Position numbers and translations under genes: made by a program. From NCBI GenBank assembly GCA_023440105.1, contig JAEXSY010000158.1, positions 1 to 17,515 of the forward strand: a stretch of 17,515 nt of DNA, written 5' to 3'. The notes beneath the pieces are model-generated. The model was not told where the DNA came from. It searched no databases and saw only the letters and a program-made list of their open reading frames with translations. How positions within the stretch are numbered: the first letter of the stretch is position 1; every line of letters begins with the position of its first letter. Origin of the DNA: Bacillota bacterium. GTDB lineage: Bacteria > Bacillota > Clostridia > Clostridiales > Clostridiaceae. Below, one piece after another: positions 6,877-13,461 of the stretch.

Positions 6877-7193
6877 ATGATTTTAAAAGAAATAAGATTA
6901 GAAAGAATAGGCGTAGAATCAAAGGCAAAGCTGGAGAATATAATAAGTCTATATTTACATGATTTATCAGAGTTTGCAGCAGAAAGGGATTTAGAAATAA
7001 GGGGATAGGTAGTGCTGCAATCAGGATTTTGCTAGACAAATATAAAGGTAGATGCAAAGTAGCACAAATATCCTCTAATAAAACTGCAGTGAATTTTTGG
7101 ACGAAATTTTATGAGAGACAATGTATTAAATATATAGAAGCAGAAGAGAAAATTGATGATATAGACGCAATTATTCAGATATTTAATGTTTAA
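6877..7193 (+). pseudogene. Decayed second GNAT acetyltransferase (internal deletion and frameshift)
   Basis: The first frame (6877-7008, 43 codons, with GAGGA seven bases upstream) reads like the N-terminus of the preceding GNAT, including SLYLHDLSEFA. It stops at TAG 7006-7008. The +1 frame then continues with KGIGSAAIRILLDKYKGR and AVNFWTKFY to a stop at 7191-7193. These match the acetyl-CoA motif and motif B of the intact neighbour. The segment matching residues ~35-107 of the neighbour is missing, so an internal deletion of about 70 codons joined the ends out of frame. A functional product is very unlikely. Confidence 0.85.
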
Positions 7194-7228
7194 CCAAAGA
7201 GTTATACCACGTTGAAATTAACGAATCA

Positions 7229-7254
7229 TAAGTCATAAGTCATGTGCCTGTCAC
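7229..7254 (+). repeat. 26-bp dispersed repeat, copy 3
   Basis: Matches copies 1, 2 and 4 except for one C-to-G change, which turns the first half into a tandem AAGTCAT AAGTCAT. Identity with copy 4 continues four bases further (CAAC). It lies between the GNAT pseudogene and the ribosome binding site of the MFS gene, and contributes a spurious upstream ATG in the MFS frame. Confidence 0.9.
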
Positions 7255-7274
7255 CAACAAGGAGCAAAGTCAAT

Positions 7275-8585
7275 ATGAATAAATTTAAAACTCTAATAAA
7301 GGAACTTAACAGCTTTTTAATTCTATGGCTTACACAATCCCTATCGACTTTAGGCAGTTCTATGACTAATTTTGCTTTAATCATCTGGTCCTATGAGCAG
7401 CATGGCTCTGCACTTATAACGGCGATGCTTTCCGTCTGCTCCTATGCACCTTATGTAATCATGAGCATATTTGCAGGTGCATTAAGTGACAAATGGAATA
7501 AGAAGATCACAATGCTCATAAGCGATAGCTTTGCAGCTCTATGTACGGTTATGGTATTTGTTCTATTAAAAACAGGAAGGCTTGAGATATGGCATCTTTA
7601 TTTACTGAATGCATTAAATGGATTGATGAATACAGTTCAGCAGCCTGCTTCAGATGTAGCAATTAGTATTCTTACACCAAAGAAGCATTACCAGAAGGTT
7701 AGTGGGATGCGATCTTTTTCCAATTCCCTTGTTAGTATAATGACGCCAATTATTGCAACGGTGCTGTTGACCTTAACCAACATGCAGGTGATTATTTTAG
7801 TTGATTTATTAACCTTTGGAATTGCTTTCGTATCGCTGTTATTTTTTATAAAAATACCAGTGATTCAAAATGAAAATGTAAAGAAGGAATCGGTGCTCCA
7901 GTCAGCCAAAAGCGGGTTGCACTTTTTGAAAGATAACCTTGGAATTCTTTATTTAATTTTGTTTTTGGCTGCCATTAATTTTACCGCTTCGGTTTACAAT
8001 GCGGCTTTGCCAGCTATGCTCTTATCGAGAAAAGGTGGCGGAGAGGTAACCCTTGGCATAGTTAATACAGTTACAGGAATTACTATGCTCGTTGGGAGTG
8101 TTATAGCTTCTGCATTGCCGGCTCCTAAAAGCCGTGTACGGATGATTTGTAATTCCTTATTACTTTCAATGAGTACTGAAAACTTTTTTTTAGCATTTGG
8201 AAGGTCTGTGCCCATATGGTGTATTGGTGCAGTTTTGGGATGGATTGCTATACCTATTATGAATTCAAATATGGATGTGATATTTAGAAATTATATACCA
8301 ATAGAAATGCAGGGAAGGGTTTACTCTGCCAGAAATACACTGCAATTTTTCACAATTCCCATTGGATATTTCTTAGGTGGCATATTAGTAGATAAAGTGT
8401 TTGAGCCATTTATGGCATCACAGCAGTCAGGCACTTTATTACAAGGAGTATTTGGAGCTGGAAAAGGCTCAGGTGCAGCATTTTTATTTTTTATCCTTGG
8501 TATTGTGGGAGTTTTCACCTGTCTTATCTTCCGTAAAAATACTCATATATGGAGATTAGATAGGGTTGTGAATGAAGTTAATTAA
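7275..8585 (+). CDS. MFS exporter (MFS_3 / macrolide-efflux-like)
   Basis: A 436-residue, roughly 12-helix major facilitator protein. The loop 2-3 signature is GALSDKWNKK (residues 68-77), and NALNGLMNTVQQPASDVAISIL (from ~residue 113) is typical of the Mef-like proton-antiport family often annotated as macrolide or drug efflux. The start at 7275 is chosen over an in-frame ATG at 7242 because that ATG lies inside the dispersed repeat, while AAGGAG (7259-7264) is ten bases before 7275. The gene ends at a bidirectional terminator. Substrate is unknown; family members include macrolide exporters, but many export other compounds. No separate promoter was recognised, and the repeat makes up most of the immediate upstream sequence. 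Confidence 0.9.
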   Translation: MNKFKTLIKELNSFLILWLTQSLSTLGSSMTNFALIIWSYEQHGSALITAMLSVCSYAPYVIMSIFAGALSDKWNKKITMLISDSFAALCTVMVFVLLKTGRLEIWHLYLLNALNGLMNTVQQPASDVAISILTPKKHYQKVSGMRSFSNSLVSIMTPIIATVLLTLTNMQVIILVDLLTFGIAFVSLLFFIKIPVIQNENVKKESVLQSAKSGLHFLKDNLGILYLILFLAAINFTASVYNAALPAMLLSRKGGGEVTLGIVNTVTGITMLVGSVIASALPAPKSRVRMICNSLLLSMSTENFFLAFGRSVPIWCIGAVLGWIAIPIMNSNMDVIFRNYIPIEMQGRVYSARNTLQFFTIPIGYFLGGILVDKVFEPFMASQQSGTLLQGVFGAGKGSGAAFLFFILGIVGVFTCLIFRKNTHIWRLDRVVNEVN

Positions 8586-8604
8586 ATATATTTATTAAAA
8601 AGAA

Positions 8605-8656
8605 GGGTCCTCGCCTGCGATATTTAAATCGCTAAAGCGAGGACCCTATTATTTTT
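8605..8656. terminator. Bidirectional terminator between MFS and globin genes
   Basis: GGGTCCTCGC (8605-8614) pairs perfectly with GCGAGGACCC (8637-8646). Inside, GCGAT (8617-8621) pairs with ATCGC (8628-8632). A T-rich tract follows on the plus strand and an A-rich tract precedes it, giving T on the minus strand. It thus serves both convergent genes; its right flank reaches the globin stop codon. Confidence 0.9.
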
Positions 8657-9089
8657 ATCTTGAAGCGTATATATTTTTTTCGTGATTTATAAACACTTCT
8701 GCAAGAACTCCGTATGTTTTAGCCCAAGCATCGATAATTTCATCTGTTGCTTTTTCGCCTAAAACTTCTTTTATAGCTCCTAATAAATGCTTTCCTACTA
8801 TTGGATAGTGTTCAGGTTTAACCTGTGCATTACAATGTTTAATACCGATCTTATCAACTACTGGCATTATAGCAGATAGGTTATCTATATTTTGAGCAGC
8901 AGCCAAAATTGACATAGCTAAGGCCTTTGGTTGCTCTCCAGATTCTTGTCTATCCATATTAAATAAAGGCTTTACTTCAGGATTTTGTTCAAACATATTT
9001 TTATAAAATGTCTTAGTAATTTCTAATCCATGAGTTTTTAAAGCTGGTACTGTACTTTTTATTATATCTATTGTCTTTTGATCTAACAT
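8655..9089 (-). CDS. Single-domain haemoglobin, Vitreoscilla-haemoglobin-like
   Basis: A 144-residue globin colinear with Vitreoscilla haemoglobin as I remember it, with long near-identical stretches such as RQESGEQPKALAM and HYPIVGKHLLGAIKEVLG. The proximal haem ligand is His85 (KHC). Distal-pocket Tyr29 (B10) and Gln53 (E7), and the conserved Tyr95 and Glu137, are all present. There is no FAD/NAD reductase domain, so it is not a full flavohaemoglobin. It should bind oxygen or NO in the cytoplasm; NO or oxygen protection is the plausible role in an anaerobe-like host. The start at 9089 is preferred over 9104 because GGGAGA sits five bases upstream and MLDQ matches the family N-terminus. It is monocistronic with its own promoter and shared terminator. 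Confidence 0.95.
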   Translation of the reverse strand: MLDQKTIDIIKSTVPALKTHGLEITKTFYKNMFEQNPEVKPLFNMDRQESGEQPKALAMSILAAAQNIDNLSAIMPVVDKIGIKHCNAQVKPEHYPIVGKHLLGAIKEVLGEKATDEIIDAWAKTYGVLAEVFINHEKNIYASR

Positions 9090-9142
9090 TATTATCTCCC
9101 TCAATTCGATCTATATATAATAATTAATATTAAACAAGAATT

Positions 9143-9171
9143 ATTATACATAATCTAAGTGTTAATTTCAA
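9143..9171 (-). promoter_or_regulatory. Sigma-A-type promoter of the haemoglobin gene
   Basis: On the minus strand, TTGAAA (9166-9171) and TATAAT (9143-9148) are separated by exactly 17 bases, about 54 bases before the start codon. This is the best promoter in the window. An AATAATT/AATTATT inverted repeat just downstream could be an operator, but in such AT-rich DNA this is weak. Confidence 0.85.
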
Positions 9172-9392
9172 TTATTTTATATAAAAAATTAAATTAAATA
9201 ATATATTTATTAGATTTAATAAAATAATAATGCGAAAAATAGCGAAAATATTAAATAAATTCATGTCACTTATTGAGATTGATTATCGTATTTTTATTTT
9301 CGACATAACCATCATTACTTTTCGGATACTACATGCAACCTTGATATTTCATTTAAATTATATATGAAGCAATAGTGATAGGTTTAATTCTA
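9172..9392. other. AT-rich divergent intergenic region between haemoglobin and GNAT genes
   Basis: No gene is visible. A Fur-like 15-mer (9274-9288; 11 of 14 defined positions of the TGATAAT-N-ATTATCA form) and a repeated GCGAAAA (around 9232 and 9242) occur here. Neither is strong enough to call as a site. Both flanking promoters point outward from this region. Confidence 0.4.
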
Positions 9393-9421
9393 TTGTCCAT
9401 ATGGAAATTATAGGATAGAAT
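9393..9421 (+). promoter_or_regulatory. Promoter of the RimJ-like GNAT / YoaP-like operon
   Basis: TTGTCC (9393-9398) and TAGAAT (9416-9421) are spaced by 17 bases, about 43 bases before the GNAT start. Confidence 0.6.
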
Positions 9422-9464
9422 ATGAGTAATTAAAGAAAAAATAACTACTAACAGGTGATGAAAA

Positions 9465-9983
9465 ATGTACATAAATACCAATAGATTAACCATAAGAAAA
9501 GTTACAGAAGAGGATTGGATGGGTATCAAAAATATCGCAGCTGATTTCCAACAATCAGAATATGTGATATATGACCATCCACTTCCTACTGAGGATCATA
9601 AAATTAAGGATTTGACAAAGAGATTTGCGGAATCAGATCTGTTTTTTACTGTCTTTTTGAAGGATTCCTCAGAAATGATTGGATATATTAGCTTACATAA
9701 TGATGGTGAAAGTCATGATATAGGGTACTGCTTCCACTCAGATTATTTTGGAAAGGGTTATGCTTTTGAGAGCTGTTCAGAGGTAATTAAACATATGGAA
9801 CAGCATAATAACGTAAAGGTATTTACAGCAGGTACAGCTCTAAAAAATGAACCCTCCTGTATGCTTTTGAAGAAGCTTGGATTTGTTCTGAAGGAAAGGG
9901 AATCATTAGCTTTCCATAAGGATGAAGCTGGAAATGATATTGTTTTTGAAGGGGGACATTTTATTAGATTCAATGAAAAATGA
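9465..9983 (+). CDS. RimJ/RimL-like GNAT acetyltransferase
   Basis: A 172-residue Acetyltransf_3-type GNAT. It opens with the typical strand NTNRLTIRKVTEEDW. Further on come a central IGYISLH strand, the IGYCFHSDYFGKGYAFES acetyl-CoA-binding region (about 87-103) and a C-terminal NEPSCMLLKKLGF segment (motif B). Members acetylate ribosomal protein N-termini, spermidine or drugs, and the target cannot be read here. An AGGTGATG element just upstream supports the start. The following YoaP-like gene begins 34 bases after the stop and is probably co-transcribed. Confidence 0.88.
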   Translation: MYINTNRLTIRKVTEEDWMGIKNIAADFQQSEYVIYDHPLPTEDHKIKDLTKRFAESDLFFTVFLKDSSEMIGYISLHNDGESHDIGYCFHSDYFGKGYAFESCSEVIKHMEQHNNVKVFTAGTALKNEPSCMLLKKLGFVLKERESLAFHKDEAGNDIVFEGGHFIRFNEK

Positions 9984-10017
9984 TGTGTCCCAGAACATAG
10001 ACAAGGGGGATAAGTTT

Positions 10018-10776
10018 GTGGAAACCATTGAAATGATAGAGGTGACTAAGGGAAATTTAGAAAGTGAAGGATGCTTTTGTCTTCGTAGTAAGTCAAACTC
10101 AACAGGGTACATAAATAAAAATAAATGGCTTTTAGGAAGCTTTAAACAAGGCTTAAGGTACATTAAATTAATGGAGAATGGTAAGGCAGCAGGGTTTATA
10201 GAATATACTCCTATAGAGTTCTCTTCAAGAGTTGTTTTGGGTGAAAATTATTTGGTAATACATTGCTTGTGGGTAAGCAAAATAGGAAAAGGATATGCCA
10301 CTAAGCTCATTAATAAATGTGTTGAAGATGCTAAGGCTCAAAATAAAGATGGAGTAATCGTGATTACAAATCCTGATACTTCTTGGACACCCAGTAAGGA
10401 TGTATTCATTAAGAACGGTTTTTTAGAAGTAGATAAGGCACCCTACGGATTTGAATTATTGGTAAAAAAGTTTAAGGATTCACCAAATCCTTGTTTTCCA
10501 AAGGATTGGGATGAACGGCTTGAACTCTTTAATGATTTAACTATATTACGCACACAGCAGTGTCCCTTTGTGGATATCGCAACGGAAAATATGGTTTCTG
10601 CAGCAGATAAGTTGGGTATAAGTTCAACGATTATTGACATTAAGAATAGAGAAGAATTGATGAAATTATCACCTACCCCTTATGGTATATACGGAGTTGT
10701 TTATAAGAATAAATTAATTACATATCACAGGCTCACAGTCTACTCCGCAATAAAGCGGTTAAAGGAATTAATCTAA
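10018..10776 (+). CDS. YoaP-like GNAT acetyltransferase
   Basis: The start is a GTG at 10018, with AAGGGGGA (10003-10010) seven bases upstream. An in-frame ATG at 9922 would overlap the previous gene by 62 bases and lacks a site. The 252-residue product matches the length of Bacillus YoaP. The N-terminal half is a GNAT domain: CLRSKSNSTGY at 21-31, FIEYTP at 60-65, YLVIHCLWVSKIGKGYATK at 78-96, FIKNGF at 130-135. The C-terminal ~90 residues form the YoaP-type extension containing CPF (182-184), LSPTPYGIYGVVYKNKLITY and a final helix, somewhat thioredoxin-like in pattern. The biochemical function of the family is not known to me. It follows another GNAT and precedes a small unknown gene. Confidence 0.85.
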   Translation: METIEMIEVTKGNLESEGCFCLRSKSNSTGYINKNKWLLGSFKQGLRYIKLMENGKAAGFIEYTPIEFSSRVVLGENYLVIHCLWVSKIGKGYATKLINKCVEDAKAQNKDGVIVITNPDTSWTPSKDVFIKNGFLEVDKAPYGFELLVKKFKDSPNPCFPKDWDERLELFNDLTILRTQQCPFVDIATENMVSAADKLGISSTIIDIKNREELMKLSPTPYGIYGVVYKNKLITYHRLTVYSAIKRLKELI

Positions 10777-10792
10777 AAGTGAGGTCATAATC

Positions 10793-11047
10793 ATGTACGG
10801 AGAAGAAAAGACCACTTTAATAAATCTCACTTCTCACGACCAATATTTAAATATACTAAAGAAATTAAAGTCAAAGACGGCCTATATAGTGCTAGTCCAA
10901 ATTGATGGCGAAGATAAAAATGACTTAAATCTAGTAAAGGCTTTGAAGCATATGGAGCTTATTGGTAAGAAGAAGGTAAATGGTAGCTGGAAGCATATGC
11001 TTATAGATTTTAAGAATAGAATAGGTTTATTTTTTGTAATAGTTTGA
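10793..11047 (+). CDS. Small protein of unknown function, 84 residues
   Basis: I do not recognise this protein. GAGGT (10781-10785), seven bases upstream, supports the start, and it lies 16 bases after the YoaP-like gene, so it is probably the last gene of that operon. It is lysine-rich, predicted alpha/beta (a YIVLVQIDG strand, then a helix with DLNLVKALKHMEL), and ends in a hydrophobic IGLFFVIV tail. The tail may be a buried strand or a short membrane contact. An extended -10 box starts in its final codon. Confidence 0.65.
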   Translation: MYGEEKTTLINLTSHDQYLNILKKLKSKTAYIVLVQIDGEDKNDLNLVKALKHMELIGKKKVNGSWKHMLIDFKNRIGLFFVIV

Positions 11048-11059
11048 TATAATATGAAT

Positions 11060-11193
11060 AACAAGAGCTTAGTGCAGATAACACTAAGCTAAGCCTTAGA
11101 ACATTTATTTTTGTAGGGCTATTGGATTTAATTTATTTCATATAAATTATTAGAAAAAGCACAACTATTCTTGGCGGGATGGAGTGCTTTTTT
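11060..11193 (+). ncRNA. Candidate small RNA (intergenic transcript unit)
   Basis: TGATATAAT (11045-11053) is an extended -10 with no gene after it. A transcript starting near 11060 would begin with a perfect 9-bp hairpin (AGCTTAGTG 11066-11074 / CACTAAGCT 11082-11090) and end at the terminator at 11154-11193, giving about 135 bases. No reading frame of note is inside. The 5' hairpin might instead help end the upstream operon. Inference only. Confidence 0.35.
11154..11193. terminator. Terminator hairpin with A and T tracts
   Basis: AAAAAGCAC (11154-11162) pairs with GTGCTTTTT (11184-11192), with a 21-base loop and a T run continuing on the plus strand. It probably ends the GNAT/YoaP-like operon and any small RNA. 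Confidence 0.75.
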
Positions 11194-11384
11194 CTTTGCT
11201 TTTAACCTCTATATCAAGACTAAGGAACTTAATCTTAATTTTCAAATTATATATAAAAAGATTATGCTTTAAAACTAATCTAATTATATATATTATCGAA
11301 GTACATCTTATGAGAGTATCTAGCATATCCAATACCACCCCCTAGCTATATTGAATTAAATCATCAATAACCCAGGAGGATAAA
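11194..11384. other. AT-rich intergenic stretch, no gene seen
   Basis: I see no convincing gene, promoter or repeat here. It leads into the AGGAGGA element at 11374-11380, which precedes a 44-codon reading frame. Confidence 0.5.
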
Positions 11385-11519
11385 ATGCTCAAAACCTCCG
11401 TAGCCATCCACTACGGGTTTCAGAATATTACTTTAGAATATACCATAATTATGGGGAATATATGCACAGGCATAAAATGGAATGAAGTTAATATTTACAA
11501 GTTTTTTAATAAGTCATAA
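11385..11519 (+). CDS. Possible 44-residue peptide ending in the dispersed repeat
   Basis: The ATG at 11385 has a near-perfect AGGAGGA (11374-11380) four bases upstream. The frame runs 44 codons (MLKTSVAIHYGF...KFFNKS) and its last two full codons and stop lie in repeat copy 4. The N-terminal codons overlap a hairpin (CCGTAG 11398-11403 / CTACGG 11411-11416). It resembles nothing I know. It could be a leader peptide, a remnant cut by the repeat, or chance. Confidence 0.3.
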   Translation: MLKTSVAIHYGFQNITLEYTIIMGNICTGIKWNEVNIYKFFNKS

Positions 11520-11535
11520 CTCATGTGCCTGTCAC
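11510..11535 (+). repeat. 26-bp dispersed repeat, copy 4
   Basis: Identical to copies 1 and 2 over 26 bases and to copy 3 with one mismatch; identity with copy 3 extends to CAAC beyond the core. It lies directly upstream of the ABC operon promoter (its -35 begins at 11541). Confidence 0.9.
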
Positions 11536-11540
11536 CAACC

Positions 11541-11569
11541 TTCACATAAATGTCGAATTATGATATTAT
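11541..11569 (+). promoter_or_regulatory. Promoter of the heterodimeric ABC exporter operon
   Basis: TTCACA (11541-11546) and TATTAT (11564-11569) are spaced by 17 bases, with a TGn extension at 11561-11563. The leader from about 11576 to 11715 would be ~140 bases. A seven-codon frame starts at ATG 11575 but has no ribosome binding site. Confidence 0.6.
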
Positions 11570-11654
11570 ATATTATGTTTGTACAAGAGAACCTTTAATA
11601 AACGAAGGACAAGTTTTCAGTTCTTCATCCATACAATATTATAAGAATACACAC

Positions 11655-11710
11655 TGAGTGATATAGGACCTAGGACCCTTTATCACTCAATTTATTGTAG
11701 AAGGAGTGAT
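11655..11710 (+). promoter_or_regulatory. Competing hairpins over the ABC operon ribosome binding site
   Basis: Arm A TGAGTGATA (11655-11663) pairs perfectly with arm B TATCACTCA (11681-11689). Arm B can instead pair over seven bases (ATCACTC 11682-11688) with arm C GAGTGAT (11704-11710). Arm C covers the GAG of the AAGGAG ribosome binding site (11701-11706). The two folds exclude each other, which is the layout of a translational switch. Tract A-B is followed by only a weak T-rich stretch. Confidence 0.55.
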
Positions 11711-11715
11711 GATAT

Positions 11716-13461
11716 ATGGTAAAAAGGCTTTCTCAGAGCATTAGAGAATTTAAAAAGGCTTCTATCATAACGCCTCTTCTCATGGTAGGAGAGGTTTTGA
11801 TGGAGTGTTTGATTCCTTTTCTAATAGCAAGCTTAGTTAATGAAATTAAAGCAGGGAGCAGCTTTACGGTTCTTGCTCAGTACGGTATGCTTCTTGTGCT
11901 GATGGCTGTGATTTCCTTAGCCTTTGGTGCGGCAGCGGGAAGTACCGCCGCAACAGCATCCTGTGGTTTTGCCCGCAACTTAAGGCATGATATGTTCTGT
12001 AAGATACAAGAGTATTCCTTTGAGAATATAGATAAATTCTCCACCTCATCTCTTGTTACGAGACTGACCACTGATGTGACCAATGTGCAGAATGCTTATA
12101 TGATGTTAATCAGAGTAGCTGTTCGTGCACCCCTTATGCTTATATTCTCTCTAACCATGGCTTTTATCATGGGAGGAAGGCTTGCACTGATATTTTTAGC
12201 AGTGGTTCCTATTCTTGCCTTCGGTCTAGCATTTATTATATATAAGGCCATGCCTATGTTTAGGAGAGTTTTCAAAAAATATGATGCACTTAATGCATCC
12301 ATTCAGGAAAATATCAAGGGAATGAGGGTTGTTAAATCCTTTGTCCGTGAGGACTATGAAAAGAGTAAGTTCAATAGAGCTGCTGAGGACGTCTGCAATG
12401 ATTTTACCATGGCAGAAAAGATAGTTGCCTTTAATGGGCCCTTAATGCAATTCTGTCTTTATGCAGTGATGATATTTGTACTTACCTTTGGATCATACAG
12501 CGTAATATCCAGCAGAGGATTAGACTTAGATGTAGGCCAGATGTCTGCAATGCTTACCTACAGCTTCCAGGTATTAATGAGCCTTATGATGCTATCGATG
12601 ATTTTTGTTATGATAACCCTGGCAACAGAATCAGCCCGCCGTATTTCAGAGGTTCTTGAGGAGGAGAGTGTTATTCACAATCCAGAGAATCCAGTATATG
12701 AGGTGGCTGATGGCTCCATAGATTTTGAAAAAGTTAGCTTCAAATATTCAAAAAAGGCAGCAAAAATGGCTCTGTCTGATATCAATCTTCATATTGAATC
12801 AGGAGAAACCATAGGAATAATAGGGGGAACAGGCTCCTCTAAATCCTCTCTTATACAGCTGATTTCCAGGCTTTATGATACCACAGAAGGAACTGTGAAG
12901 GTTGGAGGAGTAGATGTAAAGGAGTATGACCTGGATTCCTTAAGAAATCAAGTTGCAGTGGTGCTTCAGAAGAATATACTATTCTCTGGTACTATAAAGG
13001 AAAATCTTAGATGGGGTAACAAAGAGGCCACTGATGAGGAGATAAGAGAGGCTTGCAGACTAGCTCAGGCAGAGGAGTTTATAGAAACCTTCCCAGAGGG
13101 CTATGACACCTATATAGAACAGGGAGGGGCCAATGTCTCTGGAGGTCAGAAGCAGAGACTTTGTATAGCTAGAGCTCTACTAAAGAAGCCTAAGATACTA
13201 ATTTTAGATGATTCCACCAGTGCTGTAGACACTAAAACTGATGCTCTAATACGCCAAGGCTTCCGTCAGTTCATTCCTGAGACTACAAAGATAATTATCG
13301 CTCAGCGTACTGCTTCTGTTGAGGATGCAGACAAGATTATCGTAATGGATGGCGGTACAATAAATGCCATAGGAACTCATCAGGAGCTTCTTAAAAACAA
13401 TGCTATTTACCGTGAGGTTTACACCTCTCAGAATAAGGCAGGTGATGACATTGAAGAATAA
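11716..13461 (+). CDS. Heterodimeric ABC exporter, subunit with degenerate ATPase site (BmrC/TM287-like)
   Basis: A 581-residue exporter half: six-helix membrane domain (about 1-310) then ATPase domain. The Walker A is GGTGSSKSS (370-378, Ser in place of the usual Gly before Lys). Q-loop Gln418 and a canonical signature VSGGQ (474-478) are present. Walker B is ILILDD (494-499) with Asp499 where the catalytic Glu belongs, and the switch position has Gln530 instead of His. This pattern is the non-catalytic half of heterodimeric multidrug exporters such as BmrCD and TM287/288; its signature completes the partner's good site. AAGGAG at 11701-11706 supports the start. The next gene overlaps it by 17 bases. 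Substrates are probably drugs or lipophilic molecules, but this is not shown. Confidence 0.93.
   Translation: MVKRLSQSIREFKKASIITPLLMVGEVLMECLIPFLIASLVNEIKAGSSFTVLAQYGMLLVLMAVISLAFGAAAGSTAATASCGFARNLRHDMFCKIQEYSFENIDKFSTSSLVTRLTTDVTNVQNAYMMLIRVAVRAPLMLIFSLTMAFIMGGRLALIFLAVVPILAFGLAFIIYKAMPMFRRVFKKYDALNASIQENIKGMRVVKSFVREDYEKSKFNRAAEDVCNDFTMAEKIVAFNGPLMQFCLYAVMIFVLTFGSYSVISSRGLDLDVGQMSAMLTYSFQVLMSLMMLSMIFVMITLATESARRISEVLEEESVIHNPENPVYEVADGSIDFEKVSFKYSKKAAKMALSDINLHIESGETIGIIGGTGSSKSSLIQLISRLYDTTEGTVKVGGVDVKEYDLDSLRNQVAVVLQKNILFSGTIKENLRWGNKEATDEEIREACRLAQAEEFIETFPEGYDTYIEQGGANVSGGQKQRLCIARALLKKPKILILDDSTSAVDTKTDALIRQGFRQFIPETTKIIIAQRTASVEDADKIIVMDGGTINAIGTHQELLKNNAIYREVYTSQNKAGDDIEE

Noticed and set aside
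7242..7274. Upstream in-frame ATG for the MFS exporter
   Set aside because: It lies within the dispersed repeat and has no ribosome binding site; AAGGAG fits the ATG at 7275.
9274..9288. Fur box between the globin and GNAT promoters
   Set aside because: Three mismatches in an AT-rich region, and not overlapping either promoter core.
9922..10017. Longer N-terminus for the YoaP-like protein
   Set aside because: It would overlap the previous gene and lacks a ribosome binding site; the GTG at 10018 is well placed and gives the family length.
11443..11454. Perfect 12-bp palindrome CCATAATTATGG
   Set aside because: Short and AT-rich, inside a possible small frame; palindromes of this kind are expected by chance here.
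501..11535. The four repeats as a CRISPR array or integron attC sites
   Set aside because: They are kilobases apart with mixed orientation, there are no regular spacers, and no cas gene or integrase is present.
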